Below the pieces are notes generated by a model, which worked only from the letters and a program-made list of their open reading frames with translations, did no database searches and had not been told where the DNA came from. This document shows positions 1 to 8,962 of a stretch of 64,000 nucleotides of DNA, piece after piece. A program made the translations under genes and the position numbers. The stretch covers positions 186,001 through 250,000 of the forward strand of contig NZ_GL882544.1 of assembly GCF_000195595.1 (NCBI RefSeq). The letters run 5' to 3'. Origin of the DNA: Actinomyces sp. oral taxon 170 str. F0386 (lineage in GTDB: Bacteria > Actinomycetota > Actinomycetes > Actinomycetales > Actinomycetaceae). Numbering within the stretch: position 1 is the first letter of the stretch; each line of letters begins with the position of its first letter.

Positions 1-471
1 CAAGGGCCCCCTGGGCATACGGCCCAGAGGGCCTCCCAGGGCGCGCCGCGGCCTCGCCTGTGACTCATCTGACTCATCAACACCGCCACCTTGATGCTCA
101 GGCTCGTCGTAATCGCCTTGCGGGTCGTTCGGGTAGGCGACACGGTGATAGCGGCTCTGGTCACCACCGGTCCTCGGTCTCATGGGTGGCGGACCGTTAT
201 CCACCGTCCGCTGAGGAGGAAGTCCTTGAGGCGAGGGGACGTTGATCTGCCAGTGAGCCTGCGGCTCGACGGCGGACGACGCCGTTGCGCCAGTGAGACG
301 TGAGCCGGTGAATCGTGCCTCCTCTGCAGGTTGGGAGATCGCCGGCAGGTTCTCGGTGTGCGCGTCCTGCTGATTCTGCTGAGCCATCTCCTGAGCTCGT
401 TCGAGCGCACGGCGCTGACGCCGGGTCAGGGGAACGCCTGCTCCGGAGTCCGGGCTGGAGGTAGTGCTCAT
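1..471 (-). CDS. hypothetical protein with basic/disordered N-terminus (partial, runs off left edge)
   Basis: From the ATG at 471 the frame stays open for 157 codons to the window edge, so the C-terminus is missing. The start is preceded by a GGAAGA ribosome site 6 bases upstream and lies 47 bases after the pafA stop on the same strand. The N-terminus carries a basic stretch, LTRRQRRALERAQ, followed by a Gln/Pro/Gly-rich region with no predicted helix or membrane segment, which looks disordered. Similar basic leaders occur on cytoplasmic tails of actinobacterial membrane or exported proteins (recollection), but no domain is visible here. Function unknown; it may be cotranscribed with the pupylation genes. 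Confidence 0.6.
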   Translation of the reverse strand, partial: MSTTSSPDSGAGVPLTRRQRRALERAQEMAQQNQQDAHTENLPAISQPAEEARFTGSRLTGATASSAVEPQAHWQINVPSPQGLPPQRTVDNGPPPMRPRTGGDQSRYHRVAYPNDPQGDYDEPEHQGGGVDESDESQARPRRALGGPLGRMPRGPL

Positions 472-518
472 GCTGTGTCTTCCGTCGGTCAACTCACCAG
501 TGCTGTCAACGTTGCCAT

Positions 519-1979
519 TCACACCCCGGTGGGGAGGTCGGTTACCGAGTGTTCCATGCTCTCCAGGAGTGCGTCGATGCGCTCATCCGCGGCGCGGAAA
601 GGATCACTCAGGGTAACAGTCGGGGAGGCGCCGTCGTCGAGTCGAACGCCCACCCAGTCGACCGTCAGGTCACGGCGCAGGTCCTCGGCTCTGGCCACGA
701 CCGCACCGCGCAGGTGCGCGCGCGTTGTGGCAGGCGGGGTACTCATCGCACGTCGGCACGCCTCATCGTCGATGAAGCGGCGCAGCATGCCTGCGCTCTC
801 CAGACGTTGGCGCAGACCCTGCCCGGGTGAGACGTCGTGATAGGCCAGGATCAGCCGGGTCACCCGCGGATCAGTGAGGTCAGTACCGTGCCGCTGACAG
901 TAGCGGGTCACCAGCTGGTGCTTGGCCGCCCAGTCCAGTTCCGTGGCCACGCGTTCGGGCTGCTGAAGGCGGACGGCCTCAAGGCCTCGCTCCCACAGGT
1001 CCAGTGCGGCGGCGTGCAGGCCCGTCACCTCGATGTCTCCTCTGAGGGCGTGGTCACGCAGCCGCTCGAGGTGCTCGGCCTGCATCTCCAGCGCCGTCAG
1101 GGTGCGACCGTCGGAGCGCTCCAGAAGCGCACCCCCACTCAGATCGCGACAGGTTTCGCGAATGGCCCGCATGGGATCGGCCAGGGCCAGGTCCCTCAGG
1201 TCTCCCCCGGCCTCCAGATAGTCCAGAAGCAGGTCCATGGCCGCCACCTTGAGCAGGGTGGATCCCTGGGCGATGTTGGAGTCCCCGACGATGACGTGCA
1301 TGCGGCGGTAGCGCTCGGCGTCAGCATGTGGCTCGTCACGAGTGTTGATCAGCGGTCTGGCGCGGGTCGTGGCCGAGGAGACGGCGTCCCACATCTGGTC
1401 GGCCCGCTGGGAGAAGACGTACCCCGAGTGTCCGGGACCGGCGAGGTGAGCCACGGGGCGCCTCTCGGCATCTCCTGTGATGTGGCCGGCACCAACGAGG
1501 ATCTGCCGGGTCACCAGGTGTGGGACGAGGGTGCGCGCATCGTTCCAGAAGTCGCCTCGGCGGCGCACGAGGTAGTTCTCATGACAGCCGAAGCCGTTGC
1601 CCTCGGCGTCGAGGTTGTTCTTCAGCAGGTGGATCCGCCCGGGGACGCCTGCAGCGGACAGCCGGGCGTTGGCCTGCTGGGCAAGATCAGCCATGACCAG
1701 CTCGCCGGCGCGGTCCTGAGCGAGCAGATCCTCAAGGCGATCGCACTCGGCGGTGGCGAACTCCGGGTGTGAGCCCACGTCCAGGTAGAGTCGGGCGCCA
1801 CCGCGGGTGAAGACGTTCGAGGAGCGCGATCGCTGAACCACCGGTTCAAAGAGTTCGCGAGCGGCGTGGTCGGCGTCCAGGGGCGGCAGGCCGTCCCCCG
1901 TGGGGGCGCAGGTGATGCCGTACTCGGTCTCCACCCCGATGATGCGACGTGCCGGGGGCCGCGAGCCGCTCATGCTCAC
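519..1979 (-). CDS. pafA: Pup--protein ligase PafA
   Basis: 486 residues. PafA uses ATP to join the C-terminal glutamate of Pup to lysines of target proteins. The N-terminal RRIIGVETEYG, the NGARLYLDVGSHPE-like segment (here GGARLYLDVGSHPEFATAEC near residue 60), KNNLDAEGN, GCHENYL and NTRDEPHAD are hallmarks of the glutamine-synthetase-like PafA/Dop fold and contain the Mg-ATP-binding acidic residues. It differs from Dop in DVGSHPE where Dop has DHAHPE. The frame starts at a GTG overlapping the Pup stop (GTGA); an ATG two codons later is the alternative. Translational coupling to Pup is likely. No proteasome subunit gene separates pup from pafA, unlike in mycobacteria. Confidence 0.95.
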   Translation of the reverse strand: MSMSGSRPPARRIIGVETEYGITCAPTGDGLPPLDADHAARELFEPVVQRSRSSNVFTRGGARLYLDVGSHPEFATAECDRLEDLLAQDRAGELVMADLAQQANARLSAAGVPGRIHLLKNNLDAEGNGFGCHENYLVRRRGDFWNDARTLVPHLVTRQILVGAGHITGDAERRPVAHLAGPGHSGYVFSQRADQMWDAVSSATTRARPLINTRDEPHADAERYRRMHVIVGDSNIAQGSTLLKVAAMDLLLDYLEAGGDLRDLALADPMRAIRETCRDLSGGALLERSDGRTLTALEMQAEHLERLRDHALRGDIEVTGLHAAALDLWERGLEAVRLQQPERVATELDWAAKHQLVTRYCQRHGTDLTDPRVTRLILAYHDVSPGQGLRQRLESAGMLRRFIDDEACRRAMSTPPATTRAHLRGAVVARAEDLRRDLTVDWVGVRLDDGASPTVTLSDPFRAADERIDALLESMEHSVTDLPTGV

Positions 1980-2206
1980 TGGCCGCCCTTCTGGATGAAC
2001 CCCTGGACGAAGGCCGCCGCATTGGACTCGATGACCGAGTCGATCTCATCGAGGATGCTGTCGACGTCACTGAACGGGCCGGCCACTGCTGCCTGCGCCG
2101 ACGTCGATGTCCCGGCACCGACCTCCTCCTCGGTGTCCTCGGCGGTGGACTCGACGCCGGCGCGACGAACCTGTCCGTGAGACTGATCGGCATGCTGCGG
2201 CGTCAT
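1976..2206 (-). CDS. pup: prokaryotic ubiquitin-like protein Pup
   Basis: 76 residues, a normal Pup length. The protein is hydrophilic and Asp/Glu/Ser-rich, with the conserved C-terminal helix (DVDSILDEIDSVIESN) that in the family binds the ATPase coiled coil, and it ends FVQGFIQKGGQ. The terminal Gln means that Dop must deamidate it to Glu before ligation. An AAGGAG ribosome site stands 9 bases before the ATG. The gene sits 58 bases after dop and its TGA overlaps the pafA start, giving the order dop-pup-pafA. Confidence 0.95.
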   Translation of the reverse strand: MTPQHADQSHGQVRRAGVESTAEDTEEEVGAGTSTSAQAAVAGPFSDVDSILDEIDSVIESNAAAFVQGFIQKGGQ

Positions 2207-2264
2207 CAGGGCTCTCCTTCACTCGTCCTCTGGGACAGCGCGTCGGTGACGAGCGCTGTCAGGC

Positions 2265-3923
2265 TCAGTCTCTCGCAGGTGCTGCCCGACGACCAATTTC
2301 CTCCAGGATGGTTGCCGTCTCACCCGCTCCGACGGCGACGTCGTCGGGCAGGCGCAGACGCAGCAGGTCAGGGGCACCAGGGACGTCGAGAACGAGGCAG
2401 GTCCAGGAGGCGCTCACGATCTGCGGGTAACGGTTGATGGCGGTTCCGCGGATGGTAGCGCGCGTGCCCTCAGGAGCCACGTCGGCGGCGCGCTGGACCT
2501 CGGCCTCAGTGACCAGACGATGGATCCGGCCAGCAGCATCGAGCTTGTCGACGACGGAGCGTCCCGGGCGCAGATCAGCCCACTGGATATCAAGCGCAGC
2601 CAGGCGGGGATCGTCCCATCCGGTTCCCGACCGGCGGCGCATTCCCTCGCAGAGCTCGTACTTGGCGACCCACTCCACGAGCTGGGCGGCCGGGCCCGAT
2701 CCATCGCTGCGCCACTGCTCCAGGGCGTCGAGGATCTGTCCCCACAGGAGCAGGGCGCGCTGTGCCTCTCGCTCGCCGGTGCGCTTCACGACTGGAGTAA
2801 TGATCTCCAGATAGGCGCGCTGGATCGCCAGGGCGCTCATGGCTCCACCCTGTGTGGTCAGCTCGTAGGAGAGAGTGGGGTCGTGGGACACGGCCCAGTG
2901 CTCCTCAACGGGGTCACCGATGATCGCCAGGCGCCCCAGGTCACTCATGGTGTCCTTGAGCACGCCGGAGCCCTCCGCGTGTGCCTGCTCCAGGAGCCAC
3001 ACGAGCAGGTCGGTTGTGGCGACCTTGAGGTAGATGGGGACGTCGAAGCGGTTGGCGTCGCCGTTGATGACGTGCAGCCGGCGCCAGCGCGCGTCGTCGG
3101 CGTGCGGCTCGTCCCGGGTGTTGATGATGGGGCGGTTGAAAGTGGTCTGCAGGCCGATCTCGGACTCGACATAGTCGGCACGCTGGCTGATCTGGAAACC
3201 GGGCCGCTCACTGCGCTGGCCGATACCGACCCGCCCGGCGCCCACCAGCACGGGCCGGGTGATGAGGAAGGGGGTGAGGACCGCCGCCAGCTCCTCGAAG
3301 GGCAGCTCGCGTCTCACGAGGTAGTTCTCATGGGAACCGTAGGCGGCGCCCTTGCCATCGACATTGTTCTTGTACAGGACGACCTCCACTGGTGCACCGG
3401 CTGCGCCGGCGCCGCTACCACCGTCGCTCAGAGCCGTCATAGCGCGCCTGGCCACCACCTCTCCGGCCCGGTCCCAGATGACGGCGTCGTGGGGAGTGAG
3501 GACCTCCGGTGAGGAGTACTCGGGGTGGGCATGGTCCACGTACAGGCGAGCCCCGTTGACAAGGACTGCCGTCGTGGCACGGGGAAGCGCCGCCTCGGCG
3601 GCGCCGGGCCGGGCACGTGAGCCCCAAGGAGCCGGCGGCGGAGCGTCACCTGACGGCGCCGGACACGTAGGGTCGTCGGTGAGCTGGCTGGGATGGGCTG
3701 CCGACCGCTGAATCCTCCCACCACGCAGGTCGGCCAGAGGATCCTCCCCCTCGTAGTCCCATCGCACCGCGGGCACGTCGGCAGCGGTGCAGTAGGCCTC
3801 CACCATCTGGCTGGAGAGGACCACGGGGTTGGCGTAAGGGTCGTCCGGGCGCAGGACTCCGAACTCAGTCTCCAGGCCGATGGGGCGCCTCACCGGCCCC
3901 GGCTGAAAGCCGCCGTCGCTCAT
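2265..3923 (-). CDS. dop: Pup deamidase/depupylase Dop
   Basis: 552 residues from the ATG at 3923; the frame extends 23 codons further upstream, but this ATG overlaps the ATPase stop (ATGA) and has a GGGAGA site. Dop converts the C-terminal Gln of Pup to Glu and also removes Pup from substrates. The diagnostic pieces are RRPIGLETEFG at the N-terminus, RWDYEGEDPLADLRG, LYVDHAHPEYSSPE, KNNVDGKGAAYGSHENYL and INTRDEPHADDARW. It is about 50 residues longer than the mycobacterial enzyme as I recall it, with the extra length in a low-complexity Pro/Ala stretch around residues 70-115, the region of the family's regulatory Dop loop. Confidence 0.94.
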   Translation of the reverse strand: MSDGGFQPGPVRRPIGLETEFGVLRPDDPYANPVVLSSQMVEAYCTAADVPAVRWDYEGEDPLADLRGGRIQRSAAHPSQLTDDPTCPAPSGDAPPPAPWGSRARPGAAEAALPRATTAVLVNGARLYVDHAHPEYSSPEVLTPHDAVIWDRAGEVVARRAMTALSDGGSGAGAAGAPVEVVLYKNNVDGKGAAYGSHENYLVRRELPFEELAAVLTPFLITRPVLVGAGRVGIGQRSERPGFQISQRADYVESEIGLQTTFNRPIINTRDEPHADDARWRRLHVINGDANRFDVPIYLKVATTDLLVWLLEQAHAEGSGVLKDTMSDLGRLAIIGDPVEEHWAVSHDPTLSYELTTQGGAMSALAIQRAYLEIITPVVKRTGEREAQRALLLWGQILDALEQWRSDGSGPAAQLVEWVAKYELCEGMRRRSGTGWDDPRLAALDIQWADLRPGRSVVDKLDAAGRIHRLVTEAEVQRAADVAPEGTRATIRGTAINRYPQIVSASWTCLVLDVPGAPDLLRLRLPDDVAVGAGETATILEEIGRRAAPARD

Positions 3924-5638
3924 GTGCTCTCCCTTCCGAGCCTGCGCACGCTGCGGATCTGCAAGGCAGTGGCGCCGATGAGTCGGGCCCACCCCTCGGG
4001 GGTGGTGGCGCCGGTGATCTCCTCGTTCTGCCGGGCCTCGACCTCAACGGCCGAGCGGAGCCTGTTCGTGCTCAGTCCCCCCTCTCCCCCGGCGAGCTCG
4101 TCCTTGACGGAGGCCATCTTGGCCCGCGAGACGATAGCGGCCAGCAAAGCGCCACTGGCCAGGTCGGCGAGATGGACAGTGCGAGTGGTGGCGCTATCAG
4201 AAGCCGCGTGCGCCTCGGTGATCTCCAGGACAGCGGTGGTCTCGTTTCGCGCGTAGAGCGTCTCAACCACGACGCGACGCAGCGAGGCCGCAGCAGCCTC
4301 ACGGTCTCCTCCGTGAGCCGCGAGCTCAGCGGGAGCCAGAGGCAGGTCGGCGGTGAGGTGTCGAGCGAGGATCTCCTCGGCGCCGGTCTCATCAGGCCGG
4401 TTGATGCGAACTTTCACGTCCAGGCGCCCGGGGCGCAGGATCGCGGGATCGATCATGTCCTCCCGGTTGGAGGCACCGATGATCACGACATTGCGCAGGG
4501 ACTCCACGCCGTCGATCTCCGCGAGGACCTGCGGCACGATCATGGTCTCGACATCGGAGGACACACCGGTGCCGCGGGTGCGGAAGAGCGCCTCCATCTC
4601 ATCGAAGAAGATGACCACCGGCCGGTCCTCGGCGGCGGCCTTGCGGGCCTGGTCGAAGATGGCGCGGATCTGACGCTCGGTCTCGCCGACGAACTTGCTC
4701 AGCAGTTCGGGGCCCTTGATGTTGAGGAACGCCGCCGCGCGTCCGTTCACGCCGGAGGTGCCTCCGGAACCGGCCAGCGAGGTGGCCACGGCCTTGGCAA
4801 TGAGGGTCTTGCCGCAACCCGGTGGACCGTAGAGCAGCAGCCCCTTGGGCGCGCGCAACCCGTAGGCCTGGAAGAGCCGCGGGTGAGTGAAAGGCAGCTC
4901 GAGGGCGTCGCGGATCTGCTCGATCTGCGGCCCCAGTCCCCCGATGTCGGCCCAGGAGACGTCAGGGGTCTCTGCGACGACGAGCTGCTCGACGCTGGTG
5001 CGTTCGACGAGAGCCGTGGCGATGTCGGCGCGCAGGTCGGCGGCCAGGGTGTCCCCGGGCTTGAGCCCCTCTCCGGTCCCGGCTACGTGGCGCAGTGAGG
5101 AGGACAGGGTGAGGATCCTTGTACCCCCTCCACCGGTGGTCACCAGGACGCGGGCGTCGTCGAGACTCTCCTCGAGGGTGACGGCCTCGCCGGTGCGGGG
5201 CTCGGGCAGGATGGCGACGACGAGCATCTGGTCGTTGACGGCCACGAGCCGCCCGACCCTCAGGTCGGCGTCGTCCACGCCCGGGTGAACGTGTAGGAGC
5301 ATCTGGCGGCCCGACAGGCTCACGGCAACCTCACGCTCCCGGGCCGTGTCTTCTCCGGCCCGCTCGGTGCTGCCGACGTCGGAGAGGCCCTGCGTGCCGG
5401 GAAGTCCGGTGAGCAGCCCCAGGGTGACCGGGGGGCGGGTGACGGCGTCGAGCTGCTGGCCGAGCTCGGTGATGCGCTCGCGGGCGGTGCCCAGGGCGGC
5501 GACGAGGCGCTCGTTCTTGGTGGCCAGGCTCACGGCCTGGGCGCGGGCCTCGCGCAGCTGGTAGCTGGTGAAGTCCTTGGCCGGCATGCGCAGGGACTGA
5601 GGCATTCCAGCTCCTGCTTCGGGGGCCTCAGACATCAT
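3920..5638 (-). CDS. arc: AAA+ ATPase ARC/Mpa of the Pup system
   Basis: About 572 residues from the ATG pair at 5638/5635, chosen because an AGGAC site precedes it; upstream ATG codons in frame lie inside trmI. An N-terminal coiled coil (about residues 25-65, the Pup-binding part in this family) is followed by two OB domains, then the AAA domain with Walker A GPPGCGKT near 272, Walker B VVIFFDEMEALF near 341 and an arginine-finger region, and a C-terminal beta-grasp-like tail. The protein ends RRLGREST. The C-terminal Gln-Tyr-Leu that opens the 20S gate in M. tuberculosis Mpa is missing, in line with the missing prcBA genes. It is coupled to trmI upstream (about 11 bases overlap) and dop downstream. 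Confidence 0.93.
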   Translation of the reverse strand: MMSEAPEAGAGMPQSLRMPAKDFTSYQLREARAQAVSLATKNERLVAALGTARERITELGQQLDAVTRPPVTLGLLTGLPGTQGLSDVGSTERAGEDTAREREVAVSLSGRQMLLHVHPGVDDADLRVGRLVAVNDQMLVVAILPEPRTGEAVTLEESLDDARVLVTTGGGGTRILTLSSSLRHVAGTGEGLKPGDTLAADLRADIATALVERTSVEQLVVAETPDVSWADIGGLGPQIEQIRDALELPFTHPRLFQAYGLRAPKGLLLYGPPGCGKTLIAKAVATSLAGSGGTSGVNGRAAAFLNIKGPELLSKFVGETERQIRAIFDQARKAAAEDRPVVIFFDEMEALFRTRGTGVSSDVETMIVPQVLAEIDGVESLRNVVIIGASNREDMIDPAILRPGRLDVKVRINRPDETGAEEILARHLTADLPLAPAELAAHGGDREAAAASLRRVVVETLYARNETTAVLEITEAHAASDSATTRTVHLADLASGALLAAIVSRAKMASVKDELAGGEGGLSTNRLRSAVEVEARQNEEITGATTPEGWARLIGATALQIRSVRRLGREST

Positions 5639-6728
5639 CGCCGTCCTGGGCTTCATCGTCACACCCGCTCTGGACCGGCGTGGCGTCGGTGGGCTGTTTG
5701 GTCCGGCAGTCGCGCAGGACGCGACGGACCTTCTTGTCGGTGCTGGTGCGTTCTTTGACGTCGTCGGGCAGCCAGTAGCCGCCCTCGTCGTAGGCGCCGC
5801 GGGCGGGTGGACGCCTACGGGGCAGGGGCCGGGATCCGGCGGCCAGGCGACGAGCGGTCAGGAGGAACCCGGTGTGCGCCACCATGCGGTGGTCTGGGCG
5901 CACGGCCAGCCCGTCGACGTTCCAGGTGCGCACCATGGACTCCCAGGACTCGGGCTCGGTGAACAGCCCGCTGTGGCGCAGGGCCTCCACGGTACGCGAG
6001 AGCTGGGTGACGGTGGCGACGTAGGCCAGGAAGAGCCCGCCTGGGGCCAGGGCCGAGGACGCGGCCCCGACGTTCTCCCAGGGCGCGAGCATGTCCAGCA
6101 CCACCCTGTCGATGCTGCCCGGTTCCACCCGAGAGGCGACGACGTCGGCGAAGTTCCCAGTACACAGCTCCCAGGCCGGATGGTGACGGCCGAACCAGGC
6201 GTCCACGTTGGAGGCGGCGATCTGGGCGAAGTCCTCACGGCGCTCGATGGACAGCAGATGGCCGTTCTCGCCGATGGCGGAGAGCAGGTTCATGGTCAGC
6301 GCGCCCGAACCGACCCCGGCCTCCAGGACACGGGCACCGGGGAAGATGTCACCCACGGCGATGATCTGCCCGGAGTCCTTGGGGTAGACCACCTGCGCGC
6401 CGCGAGGCATGGAGAGCACGTAGTCGGCCAGGAGCGGGCGCAGCAGGAGCAGCTCGTGGCCGGTGTCCGTCTCAATGACGCTGCCCTCGTCCAGACCGAC
6501 GACGTCACGGTGGTGGAAGGAGCCGCGCACGGACTGGAAATAGCCCTGGGGGTCGAGCAGGAAGGTGTTCTTGCGGCCTTTGGTATCAGTGACCTGGATG
6601 CGTTCGCCGTAGCGAAAGGGGCCGCGGCGGCCGGCCTGGCCCAGGACCTCCTGAGGGTCCGGGCGCCGGGAGGGCGGTTGCTCTGTGGGGGCATCATGCT
6701 CTGGGGCGGACTCGTACTGGCTCATCAC
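5628..6728 (-). CDS. trmI: tRNA (adenine-N1)-methyltransferase TrmI
   Basis: 366 residues. It methylates N1 of adenine 58 in the tRNA T-loop as a homotetramer. The N-terminal GPFRYGERIQVTDTKGR domain, the PQGYFQSVRGSFHH segment, the SAM motif VLEAGVGSGALT and the catalytic-side VVLDMLAPWE are all typical of TrmI. The frame can start at GTG 6728 or ATG 6725. No Shine-Dalgarno is present, but a -10-like TACACT (6734-6739) ends 5-8 bases upstream, which suggests a leaderless message. It precedes the ARC ATPase as in many actinobacteria. The C-terminal 40 residues are Lys/Asp-rich and probably disordered. Confidence 0.93.
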   Translation of the reverse strand: MMSQYESAPEHDAPTEQPPSRRPDPQEVLGQAGRRGPFRYGERIQVTDTKGRKNTFLLDPQGYFQSVRGSFHHRDVVGLDEGSVIETDTGHELLLLRPLLADYVLSMPRGAQVVYPKDSGQIIAVGDIFPGARVLEAGVGSGALTMNLLSAIGENGHLLSIERREDFAQIAASNVDAWFGRHHPAWELCTGNFADVVASRVEPGSIDRVVLDMLAPWENVGAASSALAPGGLFLAYVATVTQLSRTVEALRHSGLFTEPESWESMVRTWNVDGLAVRPDHRMVAHTGFLLTARRLAAGSRPLPRRRPPARGAYDEGGYWLPDDVKERTSTDKKVRRVLRDCRTKQPTDATPVQSGCDDEAQDGDDV

Positions 6729-6772
6729 CGAGCAGTGTAGTCAGGGCCCATGACGCGGCACCTACGTAGATC

Positions 6773-7645
6773 CTACGGCCGGGACCCGCCCGGCCGGCGG
6801 GCAACGACGACGAGCTGAGAGGCAGCATGTCGCGCATCGCCGGGTCGGTGAAGCGGTAACCGCCTTCGCAGGGCTCCATGAGGTCGGGCCAGCGGTACCA
6901 GGCACTCACACGGGCCTCGCTCACCTCCTCCAGGACGAGGCCCGCCCCCAGCAGGGCGGTGAGGATCTCCCCCCACCGCGTGGTTCCACTGGTGGCTGCG
7001 GGTGTGGGTGATCGGCGCGGCGCCCTCGGGGGCCTCCACGTAGGAGTCCTCTTTCTCCCAGGTCATGGGCTCCTCCTGCTGGAAGCAGGGCTCGTGGAGG
7101 CTGAGCCCCTGGGAGGTGTCGTCTCCGACAGCCATGAAGACGGGGTGGTCATCGCGCAGGACGAGGCGTCCGCCAGGGCGCAGCAGACGGGCCACGACAC
7201 GCGCCCAGAGGTCGATGTCGGGCAGCCAGCACAGAACGCCCAGCGTGGTGTAAACCAGGTCGAAGTCCCCAGTCACGGCTTCACGGGCTGCGTAGACGTT
7301 GGACTCGACCAACTCGATGCGGGCACCAGCCCGCCGCGCCAGCTCCCGAGCCCGCTCCAGTGACCGCGGGGACAGGTCGAGACCGACAACGCGCCGCGCC
7401 CCCAGCCGGGACAGGCTGATCGTGTCGAGCCCCAGGTGGCACTGGAGATGGATGACGTCGAGGTCGACCAGATCCCCCAGGAGCTCCCGGTCATCGGTGA
7501 CGTCCTTGGTGAGCGCTGTGGGCGAGGCGAGAAGCTCGGCGATGCCGTAGCCGGAGGCCTCGTGGAGCGTGGCACGGTCGTCCCAGTTGGCGCGGTTATC
7601 GACGAAGTGGGTGCGGTGCACGGTATCGGGGTCCGGCTCTGTCAT
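6773..7645 (-). pseudogene. class I SAM-dependent methyltransferase, frameshifted
   Basis: The first 210 codons from ATG 7645 encode a SAM-dependent methyltransferase with HLQCHLGLDTISLSRLGA (motif I region), VVGLDLSPRSLE and the VYTTLGVLCWLPD post-motif. After SHQWNHAVG, within a run of six G (plus-strand C6 at 6969-6974), the frame changes. The expected continuation (EEVSEARVSAWYRWPDLMEP, then GYRFTDPAMRDMLPLS) is intact in another frame down to about 6810, and the last residues LVVVARRPGG return to the first frame before the TAG at 6773. Two shifts are therefore needed to rebuild the family C-terminus. This is either a decaying gene or a homopolymer sequencing error. The substrate is not recognisable. 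Confidence 0.75.
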
Positions 7646-7685
7646 GCCGCCAGCGTAGCGGGGAGCCGGCTGGCGCCGCTGCTCC

Positions 7686-8807
7686 TCAGCGCGCACCGGT
7701 GGGCACGGCTCCGCTCAGGGTCCCCGAGTCCACTAGCACCAGCCAACGAGAGACCTCCCGAGCCCGTTTCATGGCGTCTGCGGCCGCCTGCCCGGTCAGC
7801 TCGCTGGTCACCGCCGCGGCGGGCAGCACCGTGCAGACCTGGCCCGCGGTCACACCGGCATCGGAGGCGGAGTCCGCTGTGTCACCGAGCCCAACCTCGT
7901 CGAGGGACGCCTCGTCGATCGCGCCCACGAGCTCGGTCCCGTCAATCACCAGAACCAGGGCGGCTCCACCGGCAATCGCCTTGCGAGCCTGGGACAGGGA
8001 CGCATCGGGTCCGACGACGTGCACAGGCCGGGACAGCTCGCGCAGGTCTAGCCTCGAGGCGGCCCGGGCACCTCCCCCGAGCTCGAGCACCTGCCGGCTG
8101 GAGTCCACGATCGACCAACTTACCATGATGACCAGGACGAGGTTGAAGGCGCCGGGCTGGCGGCCGTACAGCACAAGTGGGCGCAGGATCCACCACCACA
8201 CGACACCGCCGACCACGATGAGTCCGCCCCAGCCGGCGGCCTTGAGGCCGAGCCGGCGATCTCCGGTCACCTGGACCACGAGCGCCGCCAGAGCGTAGCC
8301 GCCGTCGAGGGGCAGTCCCGGCAGGGCGTTGAAAATGGCCAGAGCCAGGTTGACCAGGGTCACGGCCCACACGGCGAAGGCTACGGGAACGGACAGATCA
8401 TCAGATTTCTGCATCTGCGTACCGACCAGCCAGATGAGCAGATTGGTTGCTGGACCGGACAGGGAGGTGACCAGGTCCTTCCAAGCGGTCCACTCGTCTG
8501 CCGGCCCGAAAGACGTACGCCCGCCCCACAGGTAGAGCTCGTAGCGTGTGGGGCGACGCCCCATCAGGGTGCCCGTCATCCCGTGGGCCAGCTCGTGCAG
8601 CAGGACCGAGGCGGCCACGCCCAAGACCGTGGCGACCACCACGAGCAGCACCGTTGCGGTTCCGAAGGGCCCCAGGGCGGCGGAGACCAGTGGGTACCAG
8701 CTGCCGGCAATGAGCAGGCCGAGCAGGAGCGAGGTCGGCGAAATGACGACGGGGGCACCACCGATGCGGGCGATCACCCACTCGCCGGTTGATGTGGAGG
8801 CAGGCAT
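7686..8807 (-). CDS. site-2 protease family (M50) membrane metalloprotease with C-terminal CBS region
   Basis: 373 residues from the ATG at 8807. Multiple hydrophobic segments surround the zinc motif HELAH (near residue 75) and the second metal motif LPGLPLDGG (near 165), both diagnostic of intramembrane M50 proteases. The last 130 residues are soluble and resemble a CBS-domain pair (PVHVVGPDASLSQARKAI and LVLVIDGTELVGAIDE), as in the Rip3/SpoIVFB-with-CBS subgroup, where CBS domains may sense nucleotides. It probably cleaves a membrane-bound anti-sigma factor or small membrane peptides; no substrate gene lies beside it. It is divergent from the RecB-like gene. Confidence 0.88.
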   Translation of the reverse strand: MPASTSTGEWVIARIGGAPVVISPTSLLLGLLIAGSWYPLVSAALGPFGTATVLLVVVATVLGVAASVLLHELAHGMTGTLMGRRPTRYELYLWGGRTSFGPADEWTAWKDLVTSLSGPATNLLIWLVGTQMQKSDDLSVPVAFAVWAVTLVNLALAIFNALPGLPLDGGYALAALVVQVTGDRRLGLKAAGWGGLIVVGGVVWWWILRPLVLYGRQPGAFNLVLVIMVSWSIVDSSRQVLELGGGARAASRLDLRELSRPVHVVGPDASLSQARKAIAGGAALVLVIDGTELVGAIDEASLDEVGLGDTADSASDAGVTAGQVCTVLPAAAVTSELTGQAAADAMKRAREVSRWLVLVDSGTLSGAVPTGAR

Positions 8808-8962
8808 GGGCGCGAGCCTAACGCTGTCAAGGGCAGCACACCGCATGCGCCCGACCTGCCCGGGGCCACAGCCAGCTCCGATGCCCAATGAGAGGGCATG
8901 CTGTGGACGAGTCACCTCCCAGATCCGACGCCACGTCACCTCCTCGCGGTAGCGTCACCTTC

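Noticed and set aside
180-410. 76-codon minus-strand frame upstream of pafA's end
   Set aside because: It lies in another frame inside the partial gene at 1-471, which has a ribosome site and a longer open frame.
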